Shown here one piece after another: positions 28,629 through 40,105 of a stretch of DNA of 64,000 nucleotides. This DNA is from Pseudothauera rhizosphaerae (GTDB taxonomy: Bacteria; Pseudomonadota; Gammaproteobacteria; Burkholderiales; Rhodocyclaceae), in NCBI RefSeq assembly GCF_004801305.1, contig NZ_SSOD01000015.1:1-64000 (forward strand). The letters are read 5' to 3'. The notes below the pieces were generated by a model, which saw nothing but the letters and a program-made list of their open reading frames with translations, ran no database searches and was not told the DNA's origin. Position numbers and translations under genes: made by a program. The stretch's first letter is position 1. Each line of letters opens with the position of its first letter.

Positions 28629-31600
28629 TCAGGCCGGGCGCGCGCCGCGGGCAGCCTCGCCCCCGGCCGGGCGGCGCAGCACGCGCCGCAGCCATTGCTC
28701 CACGTCGTCCGTGCACGTGAACACCGCCGGCACGACCAGCAGGCTCAGCAGTGTCGAGGTCATCAGCCCGCCGATCACCGCGATCGCCATCGGCGAGCGG
28801 AAGCTCATGTCCGCCCCGCCCAGGCCCAGGGCCACGGGCAGCATGCCGGCGCTCATGGCCAGCGTGGTCATGATGATGGGACGGGCGCGCTTGTGGCAGG
28901 CGTCCAGCAGCGCGTCGATGCGGGAGAGGCCGCGCTCACGGCGGGCGACGATGGCGTATTCCACCAGCAGGATGGAGTTCTTGGTGGCGATGCCCATCAG
29001 CATGATGAGCCCGATCAGCGAGGGCATGGACAGCGCCTGCCCGGCGAACAGCAGGCCGGCGAAGGCGCCGCCCAGGGACAGGGGCAGCGCGGTGAGAATG
29101 GTCAGCGGGTGCAGCAGGTCCTTGAACAGCAGCACCAGCACCACGTAGATGCTGACCACGCCGGCGATCATCGCCAGACCGAAGCTGGCGAAGAGTTCGC
29201 CCATGATCTCGGCGTCGCCCACGTCGATGGCGCGCACGCCGGGCGGCAGGGCCCGGATGGCCGGCAGCGCCTGCACGGCGGCGGTGGCCTGGCCCAGCCC
29301 GACCTCGCCCAGTTCGATCTCGAAGTTGATGTTGCGCGTACGGTCGTAGCGCTTGATGACCGCCGCGCCGCCGCCCATCTCCACGCGGGCGACCTCGTTC
29401 AGGCGCACCGGGCCGCTGCTGCCCGGCACGTCCAGGCGTTCCAGCAGCGCCAGGTCTTCCCGCGCGCCGTCGTCCAGGCGCACCAGGATGGGAATCTGGC
29501 GCTCCGGCAGGTTGAGCTTGGGCAGGTACTGCACGTAGTCGCCCACGGTGGCCACGCGCAGGGTGTCGGCGATGGCGGCGGTGGTCACGCCCAGGTCCGC
29601 AGCGCGGGCGAAGTCCGGGCGCACCACGATCTCCGGGCGCACCAGGCTGGCGCTCGACCCGATGTTGCCCAGGCCGGGGATGGTGCGCAGGTCGCGCCCC
29701 ACCGCACGGGCGGCCTCGGCCAGGGCCCGCGGGTCGTCGCCGGCGAGCGCCAGGATGTACTTGTCGTTGGACCCGCCCAGCCCCACCCTCACCCGCAGGC
29801 CCGGCAGGTCGGCCAGGGCCGCGCGCAGGCGCTGCTCCAGTTCCTGCTTGCGCGGGCGCTCGCCGCGCGGGGCCAGGCGCAGGGTCAGCGTGGCGTGGCG
29901 CACCTCGCCGGAATCGCCCAGGGCAAAGGGGTCGGCGCCCGCGCTGCCGCCGCCGATGGTGGTGTAGATGCGCTCCACGTGGCCCACGTCCAGGGCCCGC
30001 TGGCGCGCCAGTTCGGCCGCCGCCAGGGTGTCCTGCAGGCGGCTGCCGGGGGGCAGTTCCAGCTTGATCTGGGTCTGCGCGTTGTCGTCGGGCGGGATGA
30101 AGCCCGAGGGCAGCAGCGGAATCAGCGTGAGCGAACCGATGAAGAAGGCCAGCGCCGCAGCCAGCGTGATCCGCCTGTGGTGCAGGCACCATGCGGCCAG
30201 GCGCATGTAGGCCGCGAGCCAGCGCGGCTCCCGCGCCTCGCCGCGGGCCGGCTTGAGCAGGTAGGCGGCCATCATGGGCGTGAGCAGGCGCGCCACCACC
30301 AGGGAGGCGAACACGGCCAGCGCGGCGGTCCACCCGAACTGCTTGAAGAACAGCCCGGCGATGCCGCTCATGAAGGCGGTGGGCAGGAACACCGCGATCA
30401 GCGTGAAGGTGGTGGCGATCACCGCCAGGCCGATCTCGTCGGCCGCCTCCATGGCCGCCTGGTAGGGCGTCTTGCCCTGCTTCAGATGGCGGACGATGTT
30501 CTCCACCTCGACGATGGCGTCGTCCACCAGGATGCCGATCACCAGGGACAGGGACAGCAGGGTGATGACGTTGATCGAGAAGCCGAACAGATGCATGCCG
30601 ATGAAGGCGGGGATGACCGACAGGGGCAGCGCCACGGCCGAGATCAGCGTGGCGCGCCATTCGCGCAGGAAGAGCCAGACCACGGCCACGGCGAGCAGCG
30701 CGCCCTCGATGAGCATGCGCATGGAGCCGTCGTATTCGTCCCGGGCCACGTCGACGAAATCCACGGTCTGGGTGAGCTGCAGCGTGGGATGCGCGCGCTG
30801 GATTTCCGCCAGGGCCCGCAGCACGCCCTCGCCCACCTCGATCTCGCTCGCGCCGCGGCTGCGGGAGACCTCGAAGCCCACCACGGGGCTGCCGTCCAGC
30901 AGCGCCGCGGAGCGCACTTCCGCCACCGTGTCGCCCACCGTGGCGAGTTCGTCCACCCGCACGCGGCGGCCGTTGCCCAGCGTGAGTTCCAGGGCACCGA
31001 TGTCCGCCGCGTTCCCCACCGTGCCCAGGGTGCGCACCGGCTGCTCGCCGCCGCCCAGATCGGCCCGCCCGCCCGCGCTTTCCATCTGCACCCGGCGCAG
31101 TTGCTGGGACACCTCCAGCGCCGTGGCGCCCAGGGCCTGCAGGCGCACCGGGTCCAGCGCCACGCGCACCTCGCGGGTGGCGCCGCCCACCCGCGTCACC
31201 GCACCCACGCCGGGCAGGGCGAGCAGACGCCGGGTCAGGGTGTCGTCCACGAACCAGGACAGGGCCTCCACGTCCATGTCGGGCGCAGTGAGGGCGAAAG
31301 CCTGGATGGGCTGGGCGGACATGTCCAGCTTGTTGACGATGGGGTCGCGCAGGTCCGCCGGCAGGTCGGCGCGCACGCTGCTGACGGCCGAGCGCACGTC
31401 GTCCACCGCCTCCTGCAAGGGCTTCTCCAGGCGGAACTCGGCCAGGATGGTGGCGCTGCCGTCCAGCAGCGTGGAACTGATGTGGCGCAGCCCCTGGATG
31501 GTGGCGATGGCGTTCTCGATCTTGCGCACCACCTCGCTTTCGAGCTGTTCCGGCGCCGCCCCCGGCAGGCTGACGCCGACCGTCACCATGGGCAGGTCCA

Positions 31601-31718
31601 TGTCGGGGAAGTTCTGCACCTTCATGGCCCGGAAGGCCATCAGGCCGGCCGCCGTGAGCAGCACGAACAGCATGGCCGCGGCCAGCGGATTGCGGATCGA
31701 CCAGGCGGAGAAATTCAT
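28629..31718 (-). CDS. RND efflux transporter, HAE1-like
   Basis: Proton-driven inner-membrane pump of 1029 residues, full RND length. It has the N-terminal MNFSAWSIRNPLAAAML helix, the proton-relay LVIGILVDDAIVEVENI (paired Asp) and the later MGIATKNSILLVEYAIV (Lys) helix. The typical LPSGFIPPDDNAQTQIKLELPPG start of the second periplasmic domain is also present. It overlaps the adaptor gene by 4 nt. No outer-membrane factor gene is nearby, so it probably borrows a TolC-like protein. Substrate is unknown; linkage to a CDF metal exporter hints at metals. Confidence 0.93.
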   Translation of the reverse strand: MNFSAWSIRNPLAAAMLFVLLTAAGLMAFRAMKVQNFPDMDLPMVTVGVSLPGAAPEQLESEVVRKIENAIATIQGLRHISSTLLDGSATILAEFRLEKPLQEAVDDVRSAVSSVRADLPADLRDPIVNKLDMSAQPIQAFALTAPDMDVEALSWFVDDTLTRRLLALPGVGAVTRVGGATREVRVALDPVRLQALGATALEVSQQLRRVQMESAGGRADLGGGEQPVRTLGTVGNAADIGALELTLGNGRRVRVDELATVGDTVAEVRSAALLDGSPVVGFEVSRSRGASEIEVGEGVLRALAEIQRAHPTLQLTQTVDFVDVARDEYDGSMRMLIEGALLAVAVVWLFLREWRATLISAVALPLSVIPAFIGMHLFGFSINVITLLSLSLVIGILVDDAIVEVENIVRHLKQGKTPYQAAMEAADEIGLAVIATTFTLIAVFLPTAFMSGIAGLFFKQFGWTAALAVFASLVVARLLTPMMAAYLLKPARGEAREPRWLAAYMRLAAWCLHHRRITLAAALAFFIGSLTLIPLLPSGFIPPDDNAQTQIKLELPPGSRLQDTLAAAELARQRALDVGHVERIYTTIGGGSAGADPFALGDSGEVRHATLTLRLAPRGERPRKQELEQRLRAALADLPGLRVRVGLGGSNDKYILALAGDDPRALAEAARAVGRDLRTIPGLGNIGSSASLVRPEIVVRPDFARAADLGVTTAAIADTLRVATVGDYVQYLPKLNLPERQIPILVRLDDGAREDLALLERLDVPGSSGPVRLNEVARVEMGGGAAVIKRYDRTRNINFEIELGEVGLGQATAAVQALPAIRALPPGVRAIDVGDAEIMGELFASFGLAMIAGVVSIYVVLVLLFKDLLHPLTILTALPLSLGGAFAGLLFAGQALSMPSLIGLIMLMGIATKNSILLVEYAIVARRERGLSRIDALLDACHKRARPIIMTTLAMSAGMLPVALGLGGADMSFRSPMAIAVIGGLMTSTLLSLLVVPAVFTCTDDVEQWLRRVLRRPAGGEAARGARPA

Positions 31719-32885
31719 CGGCCGGCCGGCACCACTTGCACCACGTCGCCGTCGTCCAGGAAGGCGCCGCCCCGCTCCACCACCTGCGCCTGGGCCGTCA
31801 GCCCCTGCACCGCGACCCGCTCACCCTTGTGCGGACCGGGCTGCACGCGGACCAGGCGCACGCGCTTGCTTTCCGCTTGCTCGTCCACGACGAACACGTG
31901 GCTGAAGCCGTCGCGCACCACGACGGCCTGCTGCGGCACGGTGAGGGCACCCTGTTCGCCGAGCAGGAATTCCCCGCGCGCGAACATGCCCGGCCGCAGG
32001 GCGGCGGCCTGCTCCCCGGCGTCCGGTTTGCCGGCGTCCGGTTTGCCGGCGTCAACTCCCGGCAGCGGCGGCAGATCCACGTAGACGAGGGCGTAGCGCG
32101 TGTGCGCATCCACCGTCGGGGCGATCTGGCGCACCCGCCCTTCCACCCATTCTTCCCCCCGCTCCCCGCCGCGGGCTGCCACGCGCGCCATCAGCCCCGG
32201 ACGCAGGCGGGCCAGTTCGGCCGCGCCCACCTGGGCGCGCCATTCCAGGCGCCCCTGGCGCAGCAGGCGGAAGAGTTCGCCGCCCATGCCCACCACCGCC
32301 CCCACGCTCGCCACGCGGGCCGAGATCACGCCGTCGTCGGGCGCCAACACGCGGGTGCGGCGCAGGCGCAGTTCCTGGGCGGCCAGTTCGGCGCCGGCCA
32401 CTTCCACGCGGGCCTCGGCGCTCTGTTCCGCCGCCAGGTGGCGGGCCACCTGCTGCTGCGCCATCGCTCCGCTGCCGGCGAGGTTCCGCGCCCGGGCCGC
32501 GTTGTCGCGGGCCTCGATCAGCAGGGCCTGCGCCTCGCCCAGGGCGGCGCGCGCCCGGGCCACGTCGGCGCGCACCATCTCGTCGTCGAAGACCGCCAGC
32601 ACCTGCCCGGCGCGCACCCGGTCGCCCACGTCCACGAGGACCTCCCGCAGGCGCAGGTCGGCCACGTCGGAGCCGATGATCGCCTCCTGCCAGGCGGCCA
32701 CGTCGCCATGGGCGGCCAGCGTGAGCGGCAGGGTTTCGGCCCGGGGCGCGGCCGTGGTGACGGCCAGCGCGGGCCGCGGCGGCGCATCCGGCGCGGCCGC
32801 GGCCTGCGGCGCGCGCACGGCGATCCAGGCCAGAACCGCGCCCAGCAGGGCCAGTGCAAGGGCGGCGACTGCGATGTGCCGGCGT

Positions 32886-32896
<11 letters not shown>
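31715..32896 (-). CDS. RND efflux periplasmic adaptor (MFP)
   Basis: A 393-residue membrane-fusion protein with an N-terminal anchor (IAVAALALALLGAVLAWIAV). It then has a lipoyl-like half-motif (VLVDVGDRVRAGQVLAVFDD), a helical hairpin, a second lipoyl half (VLAPDDGVISARVASVGAVV) and beta-barrel domains. A short internal repeat DAGKPDAGKPDAG is encoded by a 15-bp tandem repeat. The start at 32896 is chosen for its fit to the anchor; it overlaps the CDF gene by 11 nt. It is cotranscribed with the RND pump. Confidence 0.9.
32016..32053 (-). repeat. 15-bp tandem repeat inside the MFP gene
   Basis: About 2.5 copies of CCGGCGTCCGGTTTG. The unit is a multiple of three, so copy changes add or remove five residues (DAGKP) in a linker without a frameshift. 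Confidence 0.85.
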
Positions 32897-33971
<1,075 letters not shown>

Positions 33972-34058
33972 GCGGGACGCGATGGAGGCTAAGGATAATC
34001 CAGAGACGGTTCATCCGGCGCGGCGTTTCGATGGAGGCCGGGCACGCCGGCCGCCGGG

Positions 34059-37000
34059 CTAGGGCCGTTCTGCGTTGTCCGCGGGCTCCCTCTCGTAGGC
34101 AGGCCAGTCATCGAGCAGCAGGGAATGCGGCGCGGCGGCGGGCACGCTCCAGGGCACGGGCGCGGCGTCGACGCCTTCCCAGCCGCCGTTGCGCCATTGC
34201 CAGCGCTCGCCGCTCACGGCGCCGTCCCGCCGGTGCAGGTCGACGGCATGGGGCGGGCCGAGGAACAGGGCCGCCTGGTCCGTGCCGGCGGCCTCGCCCA
34301 GCGGGCCGGCCACGTCCTGGCCGGCGCGCACCGCCGCCAGCAGCGCGGCGAAGGATGCCGGGGTCTGGCGCGCGCTCCAGGCCAGCGCGGCGAGCGGCGC
34401 GTATTGCGCGGCCCAGCCGTCGGCCAGGGCGGTGGACAGCGGGCCCACCGGCACCTCCGCCGCCGCCAGATCCTGGGTCACCCGGACGGCGCCGCGCCCC
34501 AGCAGGGCTTGCAGCGCGGCGGCGCCATCGGCCTCGGCCACGCACAGCAGACCCAGGGCGCCGGGCAGTCCTGCGCTCAGCCAGAGCGCGCCGGAGCCCT
34601 GGCGCAGATCGGCGGCGTCGAGCACCGCCCGCCGGGCGAGCGCGGCGGCGATATCGACGCGGCGCACCTGGCGGCCGGTCCCCTCGCCGGCGACGTCCCA
34701 GTGGGGCGCTTCGGCGAGCAGCAGCACATTGGCCGCCAGCGCGGCGTCCTCCGTGCCGGGCGGCAGGCCGCGCGGCCACTGGGCCACCGCCGCGACGGCC
34801 GGCACCCCGTCCAGATGCCGTGCGACGCAGGCGCGCATGGCGGCCAGGTCGTCGGCGATCACCGCGGCATCGGCGCCGCGGCCGGCGTCGTGGATCAGCA
34901 CCACGCCGTTCGCCTCGGTGCGGCGTGCGTCCTCCGGCGCGTGCAGCGCGGCGAAGTCGAGCAGGCCGTCGATTTCGCCGCCGTGGACCTCGGACTCGCC
35001 TTCGATACCCACGCGCCAGCGCCAGCGGCCGGCCGGCGCCACCGCGTCGGCGGGCAGCGATGCGGCGTAGGCCGGCAGCACGAACCCGGCCGGCAACCCG
35101 TGGCGTTCGCGGTCGGCGGGGACGCGCGGCACGCGGCCGGCGTCGAGGCCGAGGCGCGGCATCACGTCTTGGGCACGCAGCCACCAGGCGTCGCCCACCA
35201 GCCATGAGGGCCGGCGCCCGGCGTCCCAGCCCGCGGCCGGCAGGCGCCAGGCGATCTCGACCGTGCAACCGGCGTCCCCGGCGCAGGCGGACAGGGGGAT
35301 GGACAGGTGATCGTCTTCCGCCGTCGCCGCCGCCGGCTGGCCCGCGACGCGCGCCGCGACGAGTTCGAAGCCGATCGGCAGCAGGGCGTGGAGTTCGCCG
35401 CCGGCGGCGCGCACGCCGTCCAGCCGCCAGTCGCCGCGCAGCTCGCGCGCGGCCGGACGGACGGTCAGCGCGACCTCGCCGCCCGCCACCGAGAACGCGC
35501 CCTGGCGCGGCAGCCAGCGTTTCTCCCAGGCGGCGTCCTTGGCCAGGGTTTCTTCGTCCGTCTCGTAGCCGCCCTCGACGACGTAGCGCTGGTGCAGCCA
35601 TGCCGACAGGCCGCCGATGGCGACCACGCCGGCCACGGCGCCGATGCCGGCCAAGCCGAACGCGCTGGCGCGCAGGTGCCGCAGGCGCGGCCGCCAGCCG
35701 AGGTCGGTGCCGCGCCGGGTCGCCAACGCCGTCACCGCCAGCAGCAGCCCGGCCACGGCAAGCTTGAAGCCGTCGCTGGCGAGAAGCTTTTCGCACCAGG
35801 GCGCGAAGCCGGTCAGGCCCGACAGCGCGATGGGGACGCCAATGCCGATCTGGTGCGGCGGATAGTTGATCACTTCGGTCTCGAAATTGACCACCGCGAT
35901 GAAGGCGGCCAGCACCGCCGCAGCATGGGCGGTGCCCGCATGGCGGATCAGCGCGTGCAGCAGCAGCGTGATCGCGGCCAGTTCCAGGATCGGGGGCAGC
36001 AGCACGGTGAGTTGATAGGCGAGCGGCAGGACGACGCTGGTCGAGCCGCCGGTCAGGAGGCCGACCAGGGCCGCACCGAGAGCCGGCACCATCACGCAGG
36101 CCGTGCTCGCCGCCAGCGCGGCGGCGGCGCGGCCGGCCAGGCGCACGCCGTCCGGCGCGGGCGCGGCGTCGAACATCTCGACCAGGCCGGGCTGTTCGTC
36201 GCGGCGTGCGATCAGGCCCACCAGCGCCGCGACCATGAAGACGATGATGAGGTAGAAGGTGCGCGACAGCACCGGCGAGATGAATTCCGGCCGGGCCACC
36301 ATCGGCCCCCAGGCATGCTGGACGCCGTGCACGAAACCGGCGGCGACGGCCAGCACGACCAGCAGGCCCAGGGTCGGCCACAGCCAGCGCCGGGCGAGCA
36401 CGTACCTGACCTGCCAGACGGCCTCGGCCAGCGCGGCGCGCAGCCAGGTCGCGCGGACGACCGGGCCGGGTAGCGCGGCGCGTTCCGCCGCCGGTGCGCG
36501 GGCGTTCCGGCGCGGCGCAGCGGCCCTCTCCGCGCGGCCGAGCACCAGCGCCTCGCGGCTCGCCCGTGCCACGGTAAAGGCGAGCAGCAGCAGCGGCAGC
36601 AGGCCCCAGATCACCCGGTTCCAGGCCAGCGCCGGCACCAGCGGCAGCAGCGCGGTGCTCTTCTCGTGGGGCGTCCAGTGGTCCACGACCCGGTGCTCGA
36701 CCTCGGCGAAGCCCGAGGGGTCGAGCACGGTGACCAGGAAGGGGTCGGCATGGCCTTCCTTCAGCACGATCATCGACACCATCCAGAAGGCCATCAGCGC
36801 GGCGGCGACGGCGAACGGACCGCCCACGCCGCGGGTCTTCATCGCCGCGACGAAATACAGCGCGCCGGCGCCCGCCGCCAGCGGCAGCGTGAAGATCAGG
36901 AAGGCCCAGCCGAAGGCGAACCAGGGCAGCGGCGCGACGGAGCCGGGCGGCAGCGCGCCGGCCGCTTCGAGCAGCGGTGCGCACAGGAAGCCGGCGATCT

Positions 37001-37364
37001 GCGAGGTGCCGAGCACCAGCGCGACGCCGAGCGCGCCCACGTAGCGCGCCGCCAGCAGCGCGCGCAGGGAGACCGGCGCGGCCAGAACGATTTCCTGGAG
37101 CCGCACGCCGCGGTCGCGCACGATGGGCTGGGCGAACACCCACGCCCAGGCGAAGAACAGGAAGAAGGCGTCGCCGGCGGTCATCAGGTAGACCAGGGCC
37201 GGCGCATTGCGCGGGATGTCCACCGCGCCCATGCTGCGCAGGCTGTCGGCGCTGGTCATGACGAGCAGGATGTAGCCGGTCAGCACCAGGTAGACCAGCG
37301 GCACGATGCCGTTCCTGAGGCCGGCGCGGAATTCGTGCCAGGCCTCGCGCAGGAGGAAGTCCAT
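34059..37364 (-). CDS. ABC-2 type permease with peptidase-like C-terminal region
   Basis: A 1101-residue protein. The first half has two sets of about six membrane helices each (about residues 15-260 and 320-590), like a duplicated ABC-2 permease. The rest (about residues 620-1100) is a large soluble domain in the position where related proteins carry an M1 aminopeptidase-like domain. No HExxH zinc motif is visible, so if related it is catalytically dead. It directly follows its ATPase gene (adjacent stop and start). It is the last gene of the proposed metallophore operon. Confidence 0.8.
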   Translation of the reverse strand: MDFLLREAWHEFRAGLRNGIVPLVYLVLTGYILLVMTSADSLRSMGAVDIPRNAPALVYLMTAGDAFFLFFAWAWVFAQPIVRDRGVRLQEIVLAAPVSLRALLAARYVGALGVALVLGTSQIAGFLCAPLLEAAGALPPGSVAPLPWFAFGWAFLIFTLPLAAGAGALYFVAAMKTRGVGGPFAVAAALMAFWMVSMIVLKEGHADPFLVTVLDPSGFAEVEHRVVDHWTPHEKSTALLPLVPALAWNRVIWGLLPLLLLAFTVARASREALVLGRAERAAAPRRNARAPAAERAALPGPVVRATWLRAALAEAVWQVRYVLARRWLWPTLGLLVVLAVAAGFVHGVQHAWGPMVARPEFISPVLSRTFYLIIVFMVAALVGLIARRDEQPGLVEMFDAAPAPDGVRLAGRAAAALAASTACVMVPALGAALVGLLTGGSTSVVLPLAYQLTVLLPPILELAAITLLLHALIRHAGTAHAAAVLAAFIAVVNFETEVINYPPHQIGIGVPIALSGLTGFAPWCEKLLASDGFKLAVAGLLLAVTALATRRGTDLGWRPRLRHLRASAFGLAGIGAVAGVVAIGGLSAWLHQRYVVEGGYETDEETLAKDAAWEKRWLPRQGAFSVAGGEVALTVRPAARELRGDWRLDGVRAAGGELHALLPIGFELVAARVAGQPAAATAEDDHLSIPLSACAGDAGCTVEIAWRLPAAGWDAGRRPSWLVGDAWWLRAQDVMPRLGLDAGRVPRVPADRERHGLPAGFVLPAYAASLPADAVAPAGRWRWRVGIEGESEVHGGEIDGLLDFAALHAPEDARRTEANGVVLIHDAGRGADAAVIADDLAAMRACVARHLDGVPAVAAVAQWPRGLPPGTEDAALAANVLLLAEAPHWDVAGEGTGRQVRRVDIAAALARRAVLDAADLRQGSGALWLSAGLPGALGLLCVAEADGAAALQALLGRGAVRVTQDLAAAEVPVGPLSTALADGWAAQYAPLAALAWSARQTPASFAALLAAVRAGQDVAGPLGEAAGTDQAALFLGPPHAVDLHRRDGAVSGERWQWRNGGWEGVDAAPVPWSVPAAAPHSLLLDDWPAYEREPADNAERP

Positions 37365-38252
<888 letters not shown>

Positions 38253-38293
38253 GGAGGAGTCTCTCCGTTCTTGGAATGGGGTCGGGAAAACGT

Positions 38294-40105
38294 TCAGGCG
38301 GAAGCCGGCGCGGTCGCACCCGGCAGGTGCCAGTCCTTGACCCGCGCCTGCGCGTCCCACATGGCGCGGTAGCGGCCGCCGGCGGCGAGCAGTTCGGCGT
38401 GCCGCCCCTGTTCGACCAGGCCGCCGCCGTCGATGACGAGGATGCGGTCGGCCGCGGCGATGGTGGAGAGCCGATGGGCGATGACGATGACGGTCCGGTC
38501 ACGCACCAGGGCGTCGATGGCCTGCTGCACGGCGACCTCGCTCTCGGTGTCGAGCGCCGCGGTGGGCTCGTCCAGGATGACGATGGGAGCATTCTTGAGC
38601 ATGGCGCGGGCGATGCTGATGCGCTGGCGCTCGCCGCCGGAGAGCCGCCCGCCGATGTCGCCGACGCGCGTTGCGTAGCCCTCGGGCAGGCGGGTGATGA
38701 AGTCGTGGCAGTAGGCGGCGCGGGCCGCGGCTTCCACCTCCTCGTCGGTGGCCCCGGGCTTGGCCATGCGGATGTTGGCGAGGATGCTGTCGTCGAACAG
38801 ATACACGTCCTGGAACACCGCCGAGATCAGCGCGTTGAGCCTGTCCGGCGGGATGGCGCGGACGTCCACGCCGCCGATCAGCACGCGCCCGCGCTGCGGG
38901 TCGGCGTGGCGCATCAGGAGCCGCGTGACGGTGGTCTTGCCCGCGCCCGAGGGGCCGACCAGGGCGCTCAGGCTGCGCGCCGGCAGGGTCGCGTCGAAGC
39001 CCCGCAGCGCCGGGCCGTCGCCGCGGGCGTAGCAGAAATCGACGTCCTCGAAGCGCACGTCGAAGGACTGCGGTTCCTGCGCCGGGGTGAGTTGCGGCAG
39101 CGGTTCGATGGCCAGCAGCGCCTCGATGTGGCGCAGCGCGGCTTCGGTCAGGTCGATGACCTGGGTGTAGAGTACGAAGGTCGCCAGCGGCTCGGCGAAA
39201 CGCATCACCACCACCAGCACCGCCGCCAGCACGGCGATCTCCAGCGTGCCCATGACGGCGAAGGTCACCCCGGCGCAGGCCACCAGCAGCATCGCCAGTT
39301 CCATGACACTGGCCATGACCAGGTTGGGCTTGGCCCCTTTCTTCTGGCCGATGGCCTGAATCTGCTGCAGGTGGGCCAGGCTTTGCCGCAGGCGCTGGAA
39401 CTTCTCCCCTTCGCGGCAGGCCGCGCGCAGCACCGGCAGCCCCTGGGTGTATTCCAGGATGTCGGCGCTGGTGCGGCGGTGGGCCTCGGCCACCATGCGC
39501 TTGCCCCGGCCGAAGGCCGGCCGCCGCCAGCGGTAGAGCGGGATCAGCAGCGGGAAGGTGAGCAGCAGGATGAGGCCCAGGCGCCAGTCGATGGGCAGCA
39601 GGGCGAGCGCGACGACCACCGGCGTGATCAGTGCGGTGGCCATCATGTTGGCGATGGTGAGCACGTAGTGGAGGTTCTCGTCCACGCTGCCCAGCAGGGT
39701 CGAGTTGATTTCGCCCGCACGTCTGTCCTGCAGCACTTCGAGCGGGATGCGGCGCAACTGCTCGCCCAGCAGGGTGCGCAGCTCGTGGGTGTTGGCCGTC
39801 ATGTCGCCGCGGTAGTCGAAGCCCTGGGCCCACCAGCGCAGCACGGTGCTGACCAGCATCAGCACCGTCATCGCGGCGAGCCAGCCCAGCGTGGCGCCGG
39901 CATCGCGCTGCGTCAGCAGGGCTTGGAACAGGGGCGGCAGGCAGGCCAGCGCCAGGCCCTGGACCGCCGCGGCCAGCGCCAGCCCGATGAGGCTGGCGCG
40001 CAGTTGCGGCGCATGGCCGCGGGCGCTTCTCAGCAGTTGCCGCCAGGTTTCGGCGAGCGGCGTCACCGCCATGGAATCCGCTGCGGGGGATGTCATCCCG
40101 GTCAT
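38294..40105 (-). CDS. ABC half-transporter (TMD-NBD), siderophore type, second subunit
   Basis: A 603-residue protein with an N-terminal six-helix exporter-fold membrane domain and a C-terminal ATPase. The ATPase has Walker A GPSGAGKTT, signature LSGGERQRISIARA and Walker B VILDEPTAALD. The start at 40105 overlaps the preceding gene by 4 nt. The pair of equal-length half-transporters next to a TonB receptor resembles YbtP/YbtQ and IrtA/IrtB, exporter-fold proteins that import ferric siderophores. The direction of transport cannot be proven from sequence. Confidence 0.9.
   Translation of the reverse strand: MTGMTSPAADSMAVTPLAETWRQLLRSARGHAPQLRASLIGLALAAAVQGLALACLPPLFQALLTQRDAGATLGWLAAMTVLMLVSTVLRWWAQGFDYRGDMTANTHELRTLLGEQLRRIPLEVLQDRRAGEINSTLLGSVDENLHYVLTIANMMATALITPVVVALALLPIDWRLGLILLLTFPLLIPLYRWRRPAFGRGKRMVAEAHRRTSADILEYTQGLPVLRAACREGEKFQRLRQSLAHLQQIQAIGQKKGAKPNLVMASVMELAMLLVACAGVTFAVMGTLEIAVLAAVLVVVMRFAEPLATFVLYTQVIDLTEAALRHIEALLAIEPLPQLTPAQEPQSFDVRFEDVDFCYARGDGPALRGFDATLPARSLSALVGPSGAGKTTVTRLLMRHADPQRGRVLIGGVDVRAIPPDRLNALISAVFQDVYLFDDSILANIRMAKPGATDEEVEAAARAAYCHDFITRLPEGYATRVGDIGGRLSGGERQRISIARAMLKNAPIVILDEPTAALDTESEVAVQQAIDALVRDRTVIVIAHRLSTIAAADRILVIDGGGLVEQGRHAELLAAGGRYRAMWDAQARVKDWHLPGATAPASA

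Noticed and set aside
28695-32084. 1129-residue antisense frame over the RND gene
   Set aside because: His/Gln/Gly-rich mirror of the RND and MFP genes without any domain.
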